Of a DNA stretch of 11,196 bases, positions 1 to 9,799 are shown one piece after another (the first letter of the stretch is position 1; each line of letters starts with the position of its first letter). Both the position numbers and the translations under genes were made by a program. A model generated the notes under the pieces. It saw nothing but the letters and a program-made list of their open reading frames with translations. It was not told where the DNA came from and made no database searches. Source of the stretch: Betaproteobacteria bacterium (GTDB lineage: Bacteria; Pseudomonadota; Gammaproteobacteria; Burkholderiales; SG8-39); NCBI GenBank assembly GCA_005882235.1, contig VBCT01000191.1, forward strand, positions 1-11,196. Reading direction: 5' to 3'.

Positions 1-923
<923 letters not shown>

Positions 924-935
924 GATTCGACTCCG

Positions 936-3047
<2,112 letters not shown>

Positions 3048-3053
3048 TTGCAG

Positions 3054-3058
3054 CACCT
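3054..3058 (-). promoter_or_regulatory. Ribosome binding site favouring the fusA GTG at 3047
   Basis: On the minus strand AGGTG lies 6 bases before GTG 3047. It is complementary to the anti-Shine-Dalgarno core CACCU. This supports the start that gives the family-typical MARKTPI N terminus. The same bases include the competing GTG at 3056, which has its own weaker AGGA (3064-3067) overlapping the rpsG stop codon. Confidence 0.55.
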
Positions 3059-3065
3059 GGAAATC

Positions 3066-3536
3066 CTAGAACCGGTAGTGCGCGAAGGCCTTGTTGGCCT
3101 CGGCCATGCGGTGAACTTCCTCGCGCTTCTTCATCGCACCGCCGCGGCCTTCGGCCGCTTCCATCAGCTCGCCGGCGAGGCGCGCGTCCATGGACTTCTC
3201 GCCGCGCTTCTGCGCCGCCTCGCGGATCCAGCGCATCGAGAGCGCGGCGCGCCGCACCGGGCGCACTTCGACCGGCACCTGGTAGTTGGCGCCGCCCACC
3301 CGGCGGCTTTTCACTTCGACCATGGGCTTCACGTTCTGCACTGCCTGGCTGAACACTTCGAGCGGGTCCTTGCCGCTCTTCGACTTGATCGTGTCGAACG
3401 CGTCGTAGACGATATGCTCGGCCACCGATTTCTTCCCGCGGGTCATGAGGACGTTGACGAACTTGGCGACGTCGGCATTGCCGTACTTCGGATCGGGCAG
3501 GATCTCGCGCTTGGGGACTTCTCTGCGTCGGGGCAT
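3066..3536 (-). CDS. rpsG: 30S ribosomal protein S7
   Basis: S7 is the primary assembly protein that nucleates folding of the 16S rRNA 3' major domain and lines the E site. The product is 156 residues, the normal bacterial length. It starts MPRRREVPKREILPDPKYGN and carries the family signatures FVNVLMTRGKKSVAE and VGGANYQVPVEVRP, ending in AFAHYRF. ATG 3536 is preceded by GGAAAG with a 6-base spacer (3543-3548). It follows rpsL by 17 bases and precedes fusA by 18, so it is the second cistron of the str operon. In E. coli, S7 represses its own operon by binding a roughly 100-base rpsL-rpsG spacer. The 17-base spacer here is too short to hold that structure in the same form, so any S7 feedback would need another site (inference). 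Confidence 0.98.
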   Translation of the reverse strand: MPRRREVPKREILPDPKYGNADVAKFVNVLMTRGKKSVAEHIVYDAFDTIKSKSGKDPLEVFSQAVQNVKPMVEVKSRRVGGANYQVPVEVRPVRRAALSMRWIREAAQKRGEKSMDARLAGELMEAAEGRGGAMKKREEVHRMAEANKAFAHYRF

Positions 3537-3553
3537 GGGAGACTTTCCGGACC

Positions 3554-3931
3554 TCAGGCCGCCTTGGGTTTCTTCGCGCCGTACTTGGAGCGGCCCTGCT
3601 TGCGGTCCTTGACGCCTTGGGTATCGAGCGAGCCGCGCACGATGTGGTAGCGCACGCCGGGCAGGTCTTTAACCCGGCCTCCCCGGATCAGCACCACCGA
3701 GTGCTCCTGCAGATTGTGGCCTTCCCCGCCGATATAACTGATCACCTCGAACCCGTTGGTGAGGCGCACCTTTGCGACCTTGCGAAGCGCCGAGTTCGGC
3801 TTCTTCGGCGTGGTCGTATAGACGCGCGTACACACGCCGCGCTTCTGCGGCGAGCCGGCGAGCGCGGGAACCTTGCTCTTCGCGGGCAAGCGAGTACGCG
3901 CATTACGCACCAACTGGTTGACTGTCGGCAT
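3554..3931 (-). CDS. rpsL: 30S ribosomal protein S12
   Basis: S12 sits at the decoding centre and helps control tRNA selection accuracy. The product is 125 residues and reads MPTVNQLVRNARTRLPAKSK onward. It contains the invariant segments QKRGVCTRVYTTTPKKPNSA and GGEGHNLQEHSVVLIRGGRV. Both lysines that mutate in streptomycin resistance (E. coli K42 and K87) are wild type: TTTPKK and GGRVKDLPG. The aspartate after the second lysine, the RimO methylthiolation site in other bacteria, is also present. I chose ATG 3931 by homology; a TTG 15 bases upstream (3946) would add MERKI and is unlikely. The Shine-Dalgarno is weak (GGAA at 3941-3944, 9 bases away) and comes directly after a U-tract. This is the first gene of the str operon, driven by the promoter at 4007-4036. 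Confidence 0.98.
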   Translation of the reverse strand: MPTVNQLVRNARTRLPAKSKVPALAGSPQKRGVCTRVYTTTPKKPNSALRKVAKVRLTNGFEVISYIGGEGHNLQEHSVVLIRGGRVKDLPGVRYHIVRGSLDTQGVKDRKQGRSKYGAKKPKAA

Positions 3932-3944
3932 TATTTTGCGTTCC

Positions 3945-3987
3945 AAAAAAGACCGGGACGGCCCGTGTGCGAAAAACGGCCGCCCCG
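3945..3987 (-). terminator. Terminator-like hairpin in the rpsL leader (possible attenuator)
   Basis: On the minus strand the arms CGGGGCGGCC (3987-3978) and GGCCGTCCCG (3963-3954) form a 10-bp stem with one G-U pair and a 14-base loop. The sequence GTC then TTTTTT (3950-3945) follows, which is the form of an intrinsic terminator. It lies downstream of the only convincing str promoter and about 10 bases before the rpsL Shine-Dalgarno. It therefore cannot be the end of an upstream gene: the next gene upstream, at 4186, runs the other way. On the plus strand no U-tract follows. Either it attenuates transcription of the operon or it modulates access to the rpsL start. I infer function from shape alone; the 3-base gap between stem and U-tract weakens it somewhat. 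Confidence 0.6.
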
Positions 3988-4006
3988 CGCAGTTCGAAGA
4001 GGCGGG

Positions 4007-4036
4007 ATTTTAGCGGGAAAAGCAGTCAATGGTCAA
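4007..4036 (-). promoter_or_regulatory. Sigma70-type promoter of the str operon
   Basis: The minus strand has TTGACC (4036-4031), an 18-base spacer, and TAAAAT (4012-4007), matching the sigma70 consensus at 5/6 and 5/6. The expected transcription start is near 4000, giving a leader of about 68 bases before rpsL that includes the hairpin. A second TTGAC copy lies 7 bases downstream of the first but has an 11-base spacer and is probably not a -35 element. Confidence 0.7.
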
Positions 4037-4185
4037 CAAGTTATCTCGATTCTTCACACGTCAGTGGAGCCGGCGACCCCGCTCGAATGACCCCGCTTGC
4101 CGAACCCTGCCGCGAGCCGATGTCAGCTGCGGATTCCGGGTAGCATTGGGCACGCCTCGAAGGGCTTCCGCCTACGGATCGTTCG
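4037..4185. other. Divergent intergenic stretch between rpsL and the flavin oxidoreductase
   Basis: Together with the str promoter and leader this makes a 254-base divergent gap (3932-4185). I see no convincing plus-strand promoter for the oxidoreductase. TAGCAT at 4141-4146 resembles a -10 box but has no good -35 hexamer at 16-18 bases. No clear operator palindrome, small ORF with a ribosome binding site or RNA gene is visible. Confidence 0.4.
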
Positions 4186-5301
4186 ATGACCAGCCCCTTG
4201 TTTCAGCCCATCCAGTTGCGCGGCCTCGCGCTCGAGAACCGCATCATGGTATCGCCCATGTGCCAGTATTCCGCGATCGACGGCTGCATGACCGACTGGC
4301 ACCTCGCGCACCTGGGGATGCTCGCCAATTCCGGCGCGGCGCTCCTGTGCTTCGAGATGACCGATGTCGAGCCGATCGGCCGCATCACGCCGGGCTGCTC
4401 GGGCCTGTATTCCGATGCAAACGAGTCAGCGCTCGAGCGCGTGGTGAAGCTCTGCCGCGCCCATGGGCAGGCAAAACTCGGCATCCAGCTCGCCCATGCC
4501 GGCAGGAAGGCCTCGACCGGCGCGCCCTGGGACGCGAGGAAATCGCTCGACCCCGAGCACGGTGGCTGGCAGCCGGTCGCCCCTTCCGCTGTTGCAATGG
4601 GCGATGGCGAGCTGCTACCGCGCGCGCTCACCCGCGCCGAGATCAAGCTGCTCGTCGCGAAATTCGCCGATTCGACGCACCGCGCAGAGCGAATCGGGTT
4701 CGACGCGATCGAGTTGCATTCGGCTCACGGTTATCTCATGCACGAATTCCTGTCGCCGCTCTCGAACCGACGCGAGGACGAATACGGCGGCTCGCTCGCC
4801 AACAGGATGCGATTTCCGCTCGAGGTCTTTTCCGCCGTGCGCGGCGCGTGGCCGGAAGGGAAGCCCCTCGGAGTGCGCGTCTCATGCACCGACTGGATCG
4901 AGGGCGGATGGGACCTCGAGCAGACCGTCGTGTTTGCCCGGGAATTGAAGAAACTCGGCTGCGATTGGATCGATTGCTCGAGCGGCGGGCTGATGAAGAA
5001 CCAGGCGATCCCCGTCGCACCCGGCTACCAGGTGCCCTTCGCCGAGCGCATCCGCAAGGACGCGGGGATCATCACCATCGCGATCGGCCTGATCACCGAA
5101 GCGGGACAGGCCGAGAGAGTCGTCGCCGAAGGCAAAGCCGACATGGTCGCGCTCGCGCGCGGCTTTCTCTGGGACCCGCGCTGGGCCTGGCACGCCGCGA
5201 TCGAGCTGGGTGCGGCCCCGCGCATCCCGCCGCAGTACCTGCGCGCGCGTCCCGCAGCCCGCGCGGATGCTTTCGGCGAACGCCGACAGAGCAGAGCCTG
5301 A
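4186..5301 (+). CDS. Old Yellow Enzyme family NAD(P)H:flavin oxidoreductase (class II, YqjM/XenA-like)
   Basis: This is a predicted cytoplasmic FMN enzyme using NAD(P)H to reduce activated C=C bonds of enals, enones, maleimides or nitro compounds. It has 371 residues, a typical length. The N terminus has SPMCQYS with Cys26 and Tyr28, the pair that marks the YqjM/XenA class and tunes the flavin. QLAHAGRKAS follows. The substrate-anion pair is H178/H181 in HSAHGYLMHEFLSPLSN, continuing with DEYGGSLANR. The C-terminal phosphate-binding part reads IAIGLITEAGQA and ALARGFLWDPRWAW. No signal peptide or membrane segment is visible. ATG 4186 has only a weak GGA 7 bases upstream. It diverges from rpsL and lies 160 bases before the c-di-GMP gene on the same strand. 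No regulator sits next to it, so the natural substrate cannot be inferred. Family assignment is firm; function within it is open. Confidence 0.93.
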   Translation: MTSPLFQPIQLRGLALENRIMVSPMCQYSAIDGCMTDWHLAHLGMLANSGAALLCFEMTDVEPIGRITPGCSGLYSDANESALERVVKLCRAHGQAKLGIQLAHAGRKASTGAPWDARKSLDPEHGGWQPVAPSAVAMGDGELLPRALTRAEIKLLVAKFADSTHRAERIGFDAIELHSAHGYLMHEFLSPLSNRREDEYGGSLANRMRFPLEVFSAVRGAWPEGKPLGVRVSCTDWIEGGWDLEQTVVFARELKKLGCDWIDCSSGGLMKNQAIPVAPGYQVPFAERIRKDAGIITIAIGLITEAGQAERVVAEGKADMVALARGFLWDPRWAWHAAIELGAAPRIPPQYLRARPAARADAFGERRQSRA

Positions 5302-5317
5302 AGGGAACGCTTGGGAG

Positions 5318-5350
5318 GGCCGGAAATGACCCGGCCGGCCGGACTGTTTT
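5318..5350 (+). terminator. Weak terminator-like hairpin after the flavin oxidoreductase
   Basis: GGCCGG (5318-5323), a 7-base loop and CCGGCC (5331-5336) can form a 6-bp stem. A second CCGGCC (5335-5340) gives an alternative pairing closer to the TTTT at 5347-5350. The T-run is short and not adjacent to the stem, so termination would be partial at best. Confidence 0.3.
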
Positions 5351-5385
5351 CTGTAAGTTCACATCGACGGTGATATCGGGTCCGC

Positions 5386-5415
5386 TTGCGTGCTTCCGTG
5401 CCAGCCGCGCATACT
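5386..5415 (+). promoter_or_regulatory. Weak candidate promoter for the PAS/GGDEF/EAL gene
   Basis: TTGCGT (5386-5391), an 18-base spacer and CATACT (5410-5415) make a poor sigma70-like pair (3/6 and 4/6). Its location, about 45 bases before ATG 5462, is the main support. If it is used, the upstream GTG start at 5390 would be excluded from the transcript. Confidence 0.22.
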
Positions 5416-5461
5416 TTTGCAACCAGGCGAGGTGTCACCCAGCGAAACCCGTAAGTTGGAC

Positions 5462-8400
5462 ATGGAAGCCAGGAAGAAACCGAAGAAGCCGCTCGCTCTA
5501 GACGAGAAATTGCGGGTGTGGGAGGAGCGCTTCCAAGTCCTCACCGAGCTCACCTCCGAATGGTACTGGGAGCAGGATGAAAACTGCCGCTTTACTCTCG
5601 TCACGGGCGGCACCCTGGGGCACGGCATCGACACGAAGAATTTCCTCGGGACGTACCGCTGGGACCGCGGCGCGGTTCCACTCGGCGACGACGGCAGCTG
5701 GGACAAACACAAGGCCGCGTTGAAAGCGCGACAGCCGTTCACCGACTTTCTCTTCAAGCGCCCGGATTCAAAGGGCGGGATGCGGTACATCAGCACGAGC
5801 GGGCAGCCGATTGTCGACGACAAAGGCCGATTCCGGGGCTATCGTGGCACCGCTAAGGACGTCACTTACGCCCGGCGCGCGCAGGAGTTGCAAAGCCTGG
5901 AGCACTCGGTGGCGCACTCGATCGCCGAAGCCGAGAGCGTCACCGCGGCGATGACCGCGATGATCCAAGCCATATGCGAAACCGAGCGCTGGGAGTGTGG
6001 CCGATACTTGCGCGTGGACGAGGAGGTTGGTGCGCTGCGCCTTGAGGTGTCTTGGGGCGTGCCGGATGCCGCGATCCAGCAGTTTCTCGAGGAGTCGAAC
6101 CAGCGGTCGTCCGAGGTTGTCTACAAGCCGGGCGTCGGGCTGGTGGGCCAGGTGTGGCAATCGGGGCAGCCGCTTTGGGTCGCCGATGTCACCAAGGACG
6201 CTCGTGTGCTGCAGACGGCTTTTACAGCCGACGTCGGCCTACGCGGCGGATTCGTCTTTCCGGTCATATCGGAAGGAAAGACGATCGGCGTGCTCGCTTT
6301 CAACAGCCGTCAAGTGCGCGAACCGGACGAGCGATTGCTGAAGGCGATACTCGCGATCGGTAGTCAGATTGGCCAGTTTTTGGAGCGCAAGCGCGCGGAG
6401 GAAGAGCAGCAGCGGTTCCGCGCCGCGATGGACGCCTCGGCGGACCTGATGCTTCTCATCGACCCCACCAGCCTCCGCTACGTCGACGTCAACGACGCGG
6501 CATGCCGGGCGCTCGGCTACAGCCGGGAGGAGCTGCTGACGATGGGACCGCCCGATATTTTCTCGACGACCCGCGAGGAACTCACCCGACTCTACGAGCG
6601 GATGATCGCCGGCGAGCTGAACGCGCCGACGGTGGAAGGTCATTACCGCCGCAAGGACGGCTCTCAGCTTCCCGTCGAGTCGTTTCCCCGCGCGGTGCGT
6701 TCCGGGGAAGGGCACGTCATTGTTTCTATCGCGCGGGACGTGAGCGAGCGCCTCAGCTCCGAGGAGACGCTGCGCCGGTTTCGCCTCGCCATGGACAACT
6801 CCGCAGACATGATCGTGCTGATCGACCGCGCCACCATGCGTTTCGTGGACGTCAACGAAACTTCATGCAGGTTGCTCGGTTACTCCCGGGAAGAATTGCT
6901 CAATATGGGCCCGCACGATGTGCTTCCAACGAGCCGCGAGCAGCTCGAGCGCGCCTACGACGAATTCATCGCGAATCCCTCGCACATTACAGGCATGCAC
7001 AGCCACTACCGCCGCAAGGACGGCTCGACGTTTCCGTTCGAATCGACGCGGCACGTGCTGCGCTCGGGGGACGCGTACATCATCGCCGCCATCTCGCGGG
7101 ACATCAGCGAGCGCCTCGCCTCGGAGAGTGCACTGCGCGAGAGTGAAGAGCGTTTTCGCAGCCTGACCCAGCTTTCCACCGACATGTACTGGGAGCAGGA
7201 CGATCAATTCCGCTTCACCTCGATGTCCGGAACCGGCTCGGAACGGGTGAACACGCTCACCCTCCAACCCATCATAGGCAAGAAGCGCTGGGAGCAGAAC
7301 TACATCAACATGACGGCCGACCAGTGGGCGGAGCACATTGCCCTTCTCGAGGCGCACAAGCCGTTCCGGGACGTGGAACTGTGCCGGCCGGACGAATCCG
7401 GCAAGAAGGTCTGGATCAGCATCAGCGGCGAGCCGGTATTCGACTCAAGCGGCACCTTTCGGGGTTACCGTGGCGTCGGCAAGGACATCTCCGAGCGCAA
7501 GCAGGACGAGGAGCGAATCCAGTTCCTCGCCAACCACGACGCCCTGACTTCGCTGCCGAACCGGACGATGTTCAGCGAGGTGCTCAACCTCGCGATCCAG
7601 AACGCGCGCCGTTACAACCGCAATTTCGCCGTGCTGTTCATCGACCTCGACCGCTTCAAGAACATCAACGACACCCTCGGCCACGAGGCTGGGGACAGGC
7701 TGCTTCAGGAGATGGGGGCCCGCCTCACCCAAACGGTGCGCGCGAGCGACGTCGTTGCACGCTTAGGAGGCGACGAATTCGTGGTCCTCGTCCAAGAAGT
7801 GAGCGAAGCCAGGCAGGTCGAGGCGGTGGCGCGCAAGGTCCTTTCCACCCTCGTCAAGCCGATGGTGATCCAAAAACAGGAATGCCGGGTGACGGCGAGC
7901 ATCGGCATCTGCATGTTTCCGGCCGAGGCACAGGACGAGCACGCCTTGATGAAGAATGCGGACATCGCCATGTACCGCGCGAAGGAGGACGGCAAGAACA
8001 ACTACAAGTTCTACTCCGAGGAGATGAACGTCCATTCCTTCGAGCGGCTGGCGCTGGAGACAAGTCTGCGCAGAGGCCTAGAGCGCAGCGAGTTTGTGCT
8101 CCACTACCAGGCGAAGCTCGATCTACACACGGGAAAAATCAACGGCGTGGAGGCGCTGGTGCGCTGGCAGCACCCCGATCTCGGCATGGTGCCGCCGGCC
8201 CAGTTCATTCCGCTCGCAGAGGAAACCGGGCTCATCGTGCCGCTCGGAAAATGGGTGCTGCACACCGCATGCGCGCAAAGCGTCGCCTGGCTGCGGGAAG
8301 GCCTTCCACCGCTGCACATGGCCGTGAACCTATCGGCACGCCAGTTCGCCGACGAAGATCTGGTCAAGGACATCGCTGCCGCTCTGGAAAGCACCGGGTT

Positions 8401-8818
8401 GCAGCCGGCGCTGCTCGAGCTCGAGCTCACCGAGAGCATGGTGATCCAGAACACCGAGCGCGCCGGAAGGGTGCTCGCCGAAATCAAGAAGATGGGCGTG
8501 CGGCTCGCGATCGACGACTTCGGGGTCGGCTACTCCTCGCTCACGCACCTCAAGCGCTTTCCGATCGACACGCTCAAGGTGGACCGCTCCTTCATCCGCG
8601 ATCTTCCGCAGAACACCGAGGACAAAGCGCTGACCGAGGCGATCATCGCCATGGGCAAAAGCCTCAACCTCACAATCGTGGCCGAAGGGGTCGAGACAAA
8701 GGAGCAGCAGACCTTCCTTCGCGACCGCGACTGCGACGAGATGCAGGGTTTCTTTTTCAGCAAGCCCATTCCGAGCGGCGAGTTCGCTGCGCTGCTGCGC
8801 ACGCATATCAAGGGCTGA
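5462..8818 (+). CDS. PAS-GAF-PAS-PAS-PAS-GGDEF-EAL cyclic-di-GMP protein
   Basis: This is a predicted cytoplasmic signal protein that makes and/or breaks cyclic-di-GMP in response to inputs sensed by its N-terminal domains. Length is 1118 residues from ATG 5462. Domain order: PAS (about 22-141), GAF (146-312), PAS (318-433), PAS (438-555), PAS (561-681), GGDEF (685-856), EAL (860-1118). The GGDEF active site is intact (769-773) and the inhibitory I-site RASD lies five residues before it (760-763). EAL residues are present: EAL (897-899), NLSARQ, LELTES, DD at 1018-1019, LKVDRSFI, EGVET and Q1095. Both activities are therefore possible. No transmembrane segment or signal peptide is visible, which suggests sensing of an intracellular cue. 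PAS 1 and 4 resemble each other, as do PAS 2 and 3. The start is uncertain: GTG 5390 would add 24 residues, and neither start has a strong Shine-Dalgarno. The stop lies 3 bases from that of the convergent gene. Confidence 0.95.
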   Translation: MEARKKPKKPLALDEKLRVWEERFQVLTELTSEWYWEQDENCRFTLVTGGTLGHGIDTKNFLGTYRWDRGAVPLGDDGSWDKHKAALKARQPFTDFLFKRPDSKGGMRYISTSGQPIVDDKGRFRGYRGTAKDVTYARRAQELQSLEHSVAHSIAEAESVTAAMTAMIQAICETERWECGRYLRVDEEVGALRLEVSWGVPDAAIQQFLEESNQRSSEVVYKPGVGLVGQVWQSGQPLWVADVTKDARVLQTAFTADVGLRGGFVFPVISEGKTIGVLAFNSRQVREPDERLLKAILAIGSQIGQFLERKRAEEEQQRFRAAMDASADLMLLIDPTSLRYVDVNDAACRALGYSREELLTMGPPDIFSTTREELTRLYERMIAGELNAPTVEGHYRRKDGSQLPVESFPRAVRSGEGHVIVSIARDVSERLSSEETLRRFRLAMDNSADMIVLIDRATMRFVDVNETSCRLLGYSREELLNMGPHDVLPTSREQLERAYDEFIANPSHITGMHSHYRRKDGSTFPFESTRHVLRSGDAYIIAAISRDISERLASESALRESEERFRSLTQLSTDMYWEQDDQFRFTSMSGTGSERVNTLTLQPIIGKKRWEQNYINMTADQWAEHIALLEAHKPFRDVELCRPDESGKKVWISISGEPVFDSSGTFRGYRGVGKDISERKQDEERIQFLANHDALTSLPNRTMFSEVLNLAIQNARRYNRNFAVLFIDLDRFKNINDTLGHEAGDRLLQEMGARLTQTVRASDVVARLGGDEFVVLVQEVSEARQVEAVARKVLSTLVKPMVIQKQECRVTASIGICMFPAEAQDEHALMKNADIAMYRAKEDGKNNYKFYSEEMNVHSFERLALETSLRRGLERSEFVLHYQAKLDLHTGKINGVEALVRWQHPDLGMVPPAQFIPLAEETGLIVPLGKWVLHTACAQSVAWLREGLPPLHMAVNLSARQFADEDLVKDIAAALESTGLQPALLELELTESMVIQNTERAGRVLAEIKKMGVRLAIDDFGVGYSSLTHLKRFPIDTLKVDRSFIRDLPQNTEDKALTEAIIAMGKSLNLTIVAEGVETKEQQTFLRDRDCDEMQGFFFSKPIPSGEFAALLRTHIKG

Positions 8819-8821
8819 GCG

Positions 8822-9772
8822 TCAGTCGGCCTTCAACCCGGCCTGGCGGACGACCTCGCCCCACTTCGCGATTTCCCGCTTGATGTAGTCGGCGAATTCC
8901 TCCGGCGTGCTCGTCGCCGGGTCGGTGGCCATCGCCGCGAGGCGCTCTTTCAGATCCGGCGCATGCATGGTTTTCACGAGCTCGGCATTGAGCCGCGCGA
9001 CGATCGGCTTCGGCGTGCCTGCGGGTGCGAGGATCCCGTACCAGGTGGTGACTTCGAAATTCGGCAGCCCGGCTTCGGCGACGGTCGGCACTTCGGGCAG
9101 CGCGGCCGCGCGCTGCGGCGCCACCAGGGCGAGCGCTCTCAGCTTCCCCGCCTTGATGTGCGGGGCCGCCGCCGGTACTCCGATCACCACCAGATGGATC
9201 TGGCCCGAGAGCACGTCGTTCATCGCGAGGTTCACGCCCTTGTAGGGAACGTGAACGAGCTTCACTCCGGCCACGATGTTGAAGAGTTCCCCGGCAAGGT
9301 GGTTGGAAGTGCCGCTGCCGCCGGAGCCGAAGTTCATTTCTCCGGGTTTCGTCTTCGCGAGCCGGATGAATTCCGCGAGCGTGGCCGCGGGCACCGAGGG
9401 ATGGGTGACCATGACGTTCGGCACGGTTGCGACGAGGCTCACCGGCGCGAAATCCTTCACTGGATCGTAGTTGAGCTTGGAGTAGAGGCTCTTGCTGATG
9501 GCGAGCGAAGGCGCAACCAGGACGATCGTGTAGCCGTCGGGAGCGGATCGGGCTGCGCCTTCGGCTCCGACGTTCCCGCCCGCCCCGCCGCGATTTTCCG
9601 TGACCACGGGTTGGCCGAGGCTCGCGGTCAAACGCTCCGCTATGATGCGGCCCAGGATGTCCGTGCCACCGCCGGGCGGGAACGGGAGAATGAAGCGAAC
9701 GGGCCGGCTCGGCCAGGCGTCGGTCGTCTGGGCCGCGGCGGGCCAGGGCGCGAGCGCCGCCGCCCCCAGCAC
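8822..9772 (-). CDS. Bug/TctC-family tripartite tricarboxylate transporter substrate-binding protein, abnormal start
   Basis: Bug proteins are periplasmic receptors that bind small carboxylates, amino acids or related molecules. They serve TctAB permeases or act as orphans. The body is typical: WPSRPVRFILPFPPGGGTDI, then ENRGGAGGNVGAEGAARSAPDG, VHVPYKGVNLAMNDVLSGQI and PEVPTVAEAGLPNFEVTTWYG, ending AGLKAD. Length from GTG 9772 is 316 residues. The start is the problem. GTG 9772 leaves an uncharged MLGAAALAPWPAAA as signal peptide. The codons just upstream, in the same frame, encode RRRRRGCLR, a polybasic twin-arginine-like n-region, but they begin directly after the rpoC stop with no ATG, GTG or TTG. 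CTG 9778 would give MRVLGAAALAPWPAAA. No tctA or tctB is nearby and no separate promoter is visible, so it is probably read through from rpoC. It converges on the c-di-GMP gene. Confidence 0.9.
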   Translation of the reverse strand: MLGAAALAPWPAAAQTTDAWPSRPVRFILPFPPGGGTDILGRIIAERLTASLGQPVVTENRGGAGGNVGAEGAARSAPDGYTIVLVAPSLAISKSLYSKLNYDPVKDFAPVSLVATVPNVMVTHPSVPAATLAEFIRLAKTKPGEMNFGSGGSGTSNHLAGELFNIVAGVKLVHVPYKGVNLAMNDVLSGQIHLVVIGVPAAAPHIKAGKLRALALVAPQRAAALPEVPTVAEAGLPNFEVTTWYGILAPAGTPKPIVARLNAELVKTMHAPDLKERLAAMATDPATSTPEEFADYIKREIAKWGEVVRQAGLKAD

Positions 9773-9799
9773 CCGCAGACAGCCACGACGCCGGCGCCT
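9773..9799 (-). other. In-frame codons between the rpoC stop and the Bug GTG, encoding a basic signal-peptide n-region
   Basis: On the minus strand the rpoC stop TAA (9802-9800) is followed in the same frame by nine codons reading RRRRRGCLR, then GTG 9772. RRGCLR resembles the Tat motif RRx(F)L(K/R), and it joins smoothly to the hydrophobic VLGAAALAPWPAAA. The stretch looks like real signal-peptide sequence that has lost its start codon, or that uses CTG 9778. AAAGG (9802-9798) is the only Shine-Dalgarno-like sequence, and it overlaps the rpoC stop. Confidence 0.55.

Noticed and set aside
3932..3946. TTG start at 3946 extending rpsL by five residues
   Set aside because: S12 homologues begin at the equivalent of ATG 3931, and the TTG has no Shine-Dalgarno.
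5429..5434. GAGGTG, a strong Shine-Dalgarno match before the PAS/GGDEF/EAL gene
   Set aside because: It lies 27 bases from ATG 5462, too far to serve it. No start codon lies at a suitable distance in that frame.
5390..5461. Upstream GTG start for the PAS/GGDEF/EAL protein
   Set aside because: It adds 24 residues of no domain character, and its ribosome binding site is weak. ATG 5462 gives a more ordinary start just ahead of the first PAS domain. The choice is not decisive.
4029..5501. A 490-codon plus-strand frame across the flavin oxidoreductase
   Set aside because: It is an alternate frame of the well-supported oxidoreductase, Arg/Ala-rich, with no recognisable domain.
7324..8883. A 519-codon plus-strand frame over the GGDEF/EAL region
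   Set aside because: It is an out-of-frame shadow of intact GGDEF and EAL domains, with Arg/Gly/Pro-rich content and no family signature.
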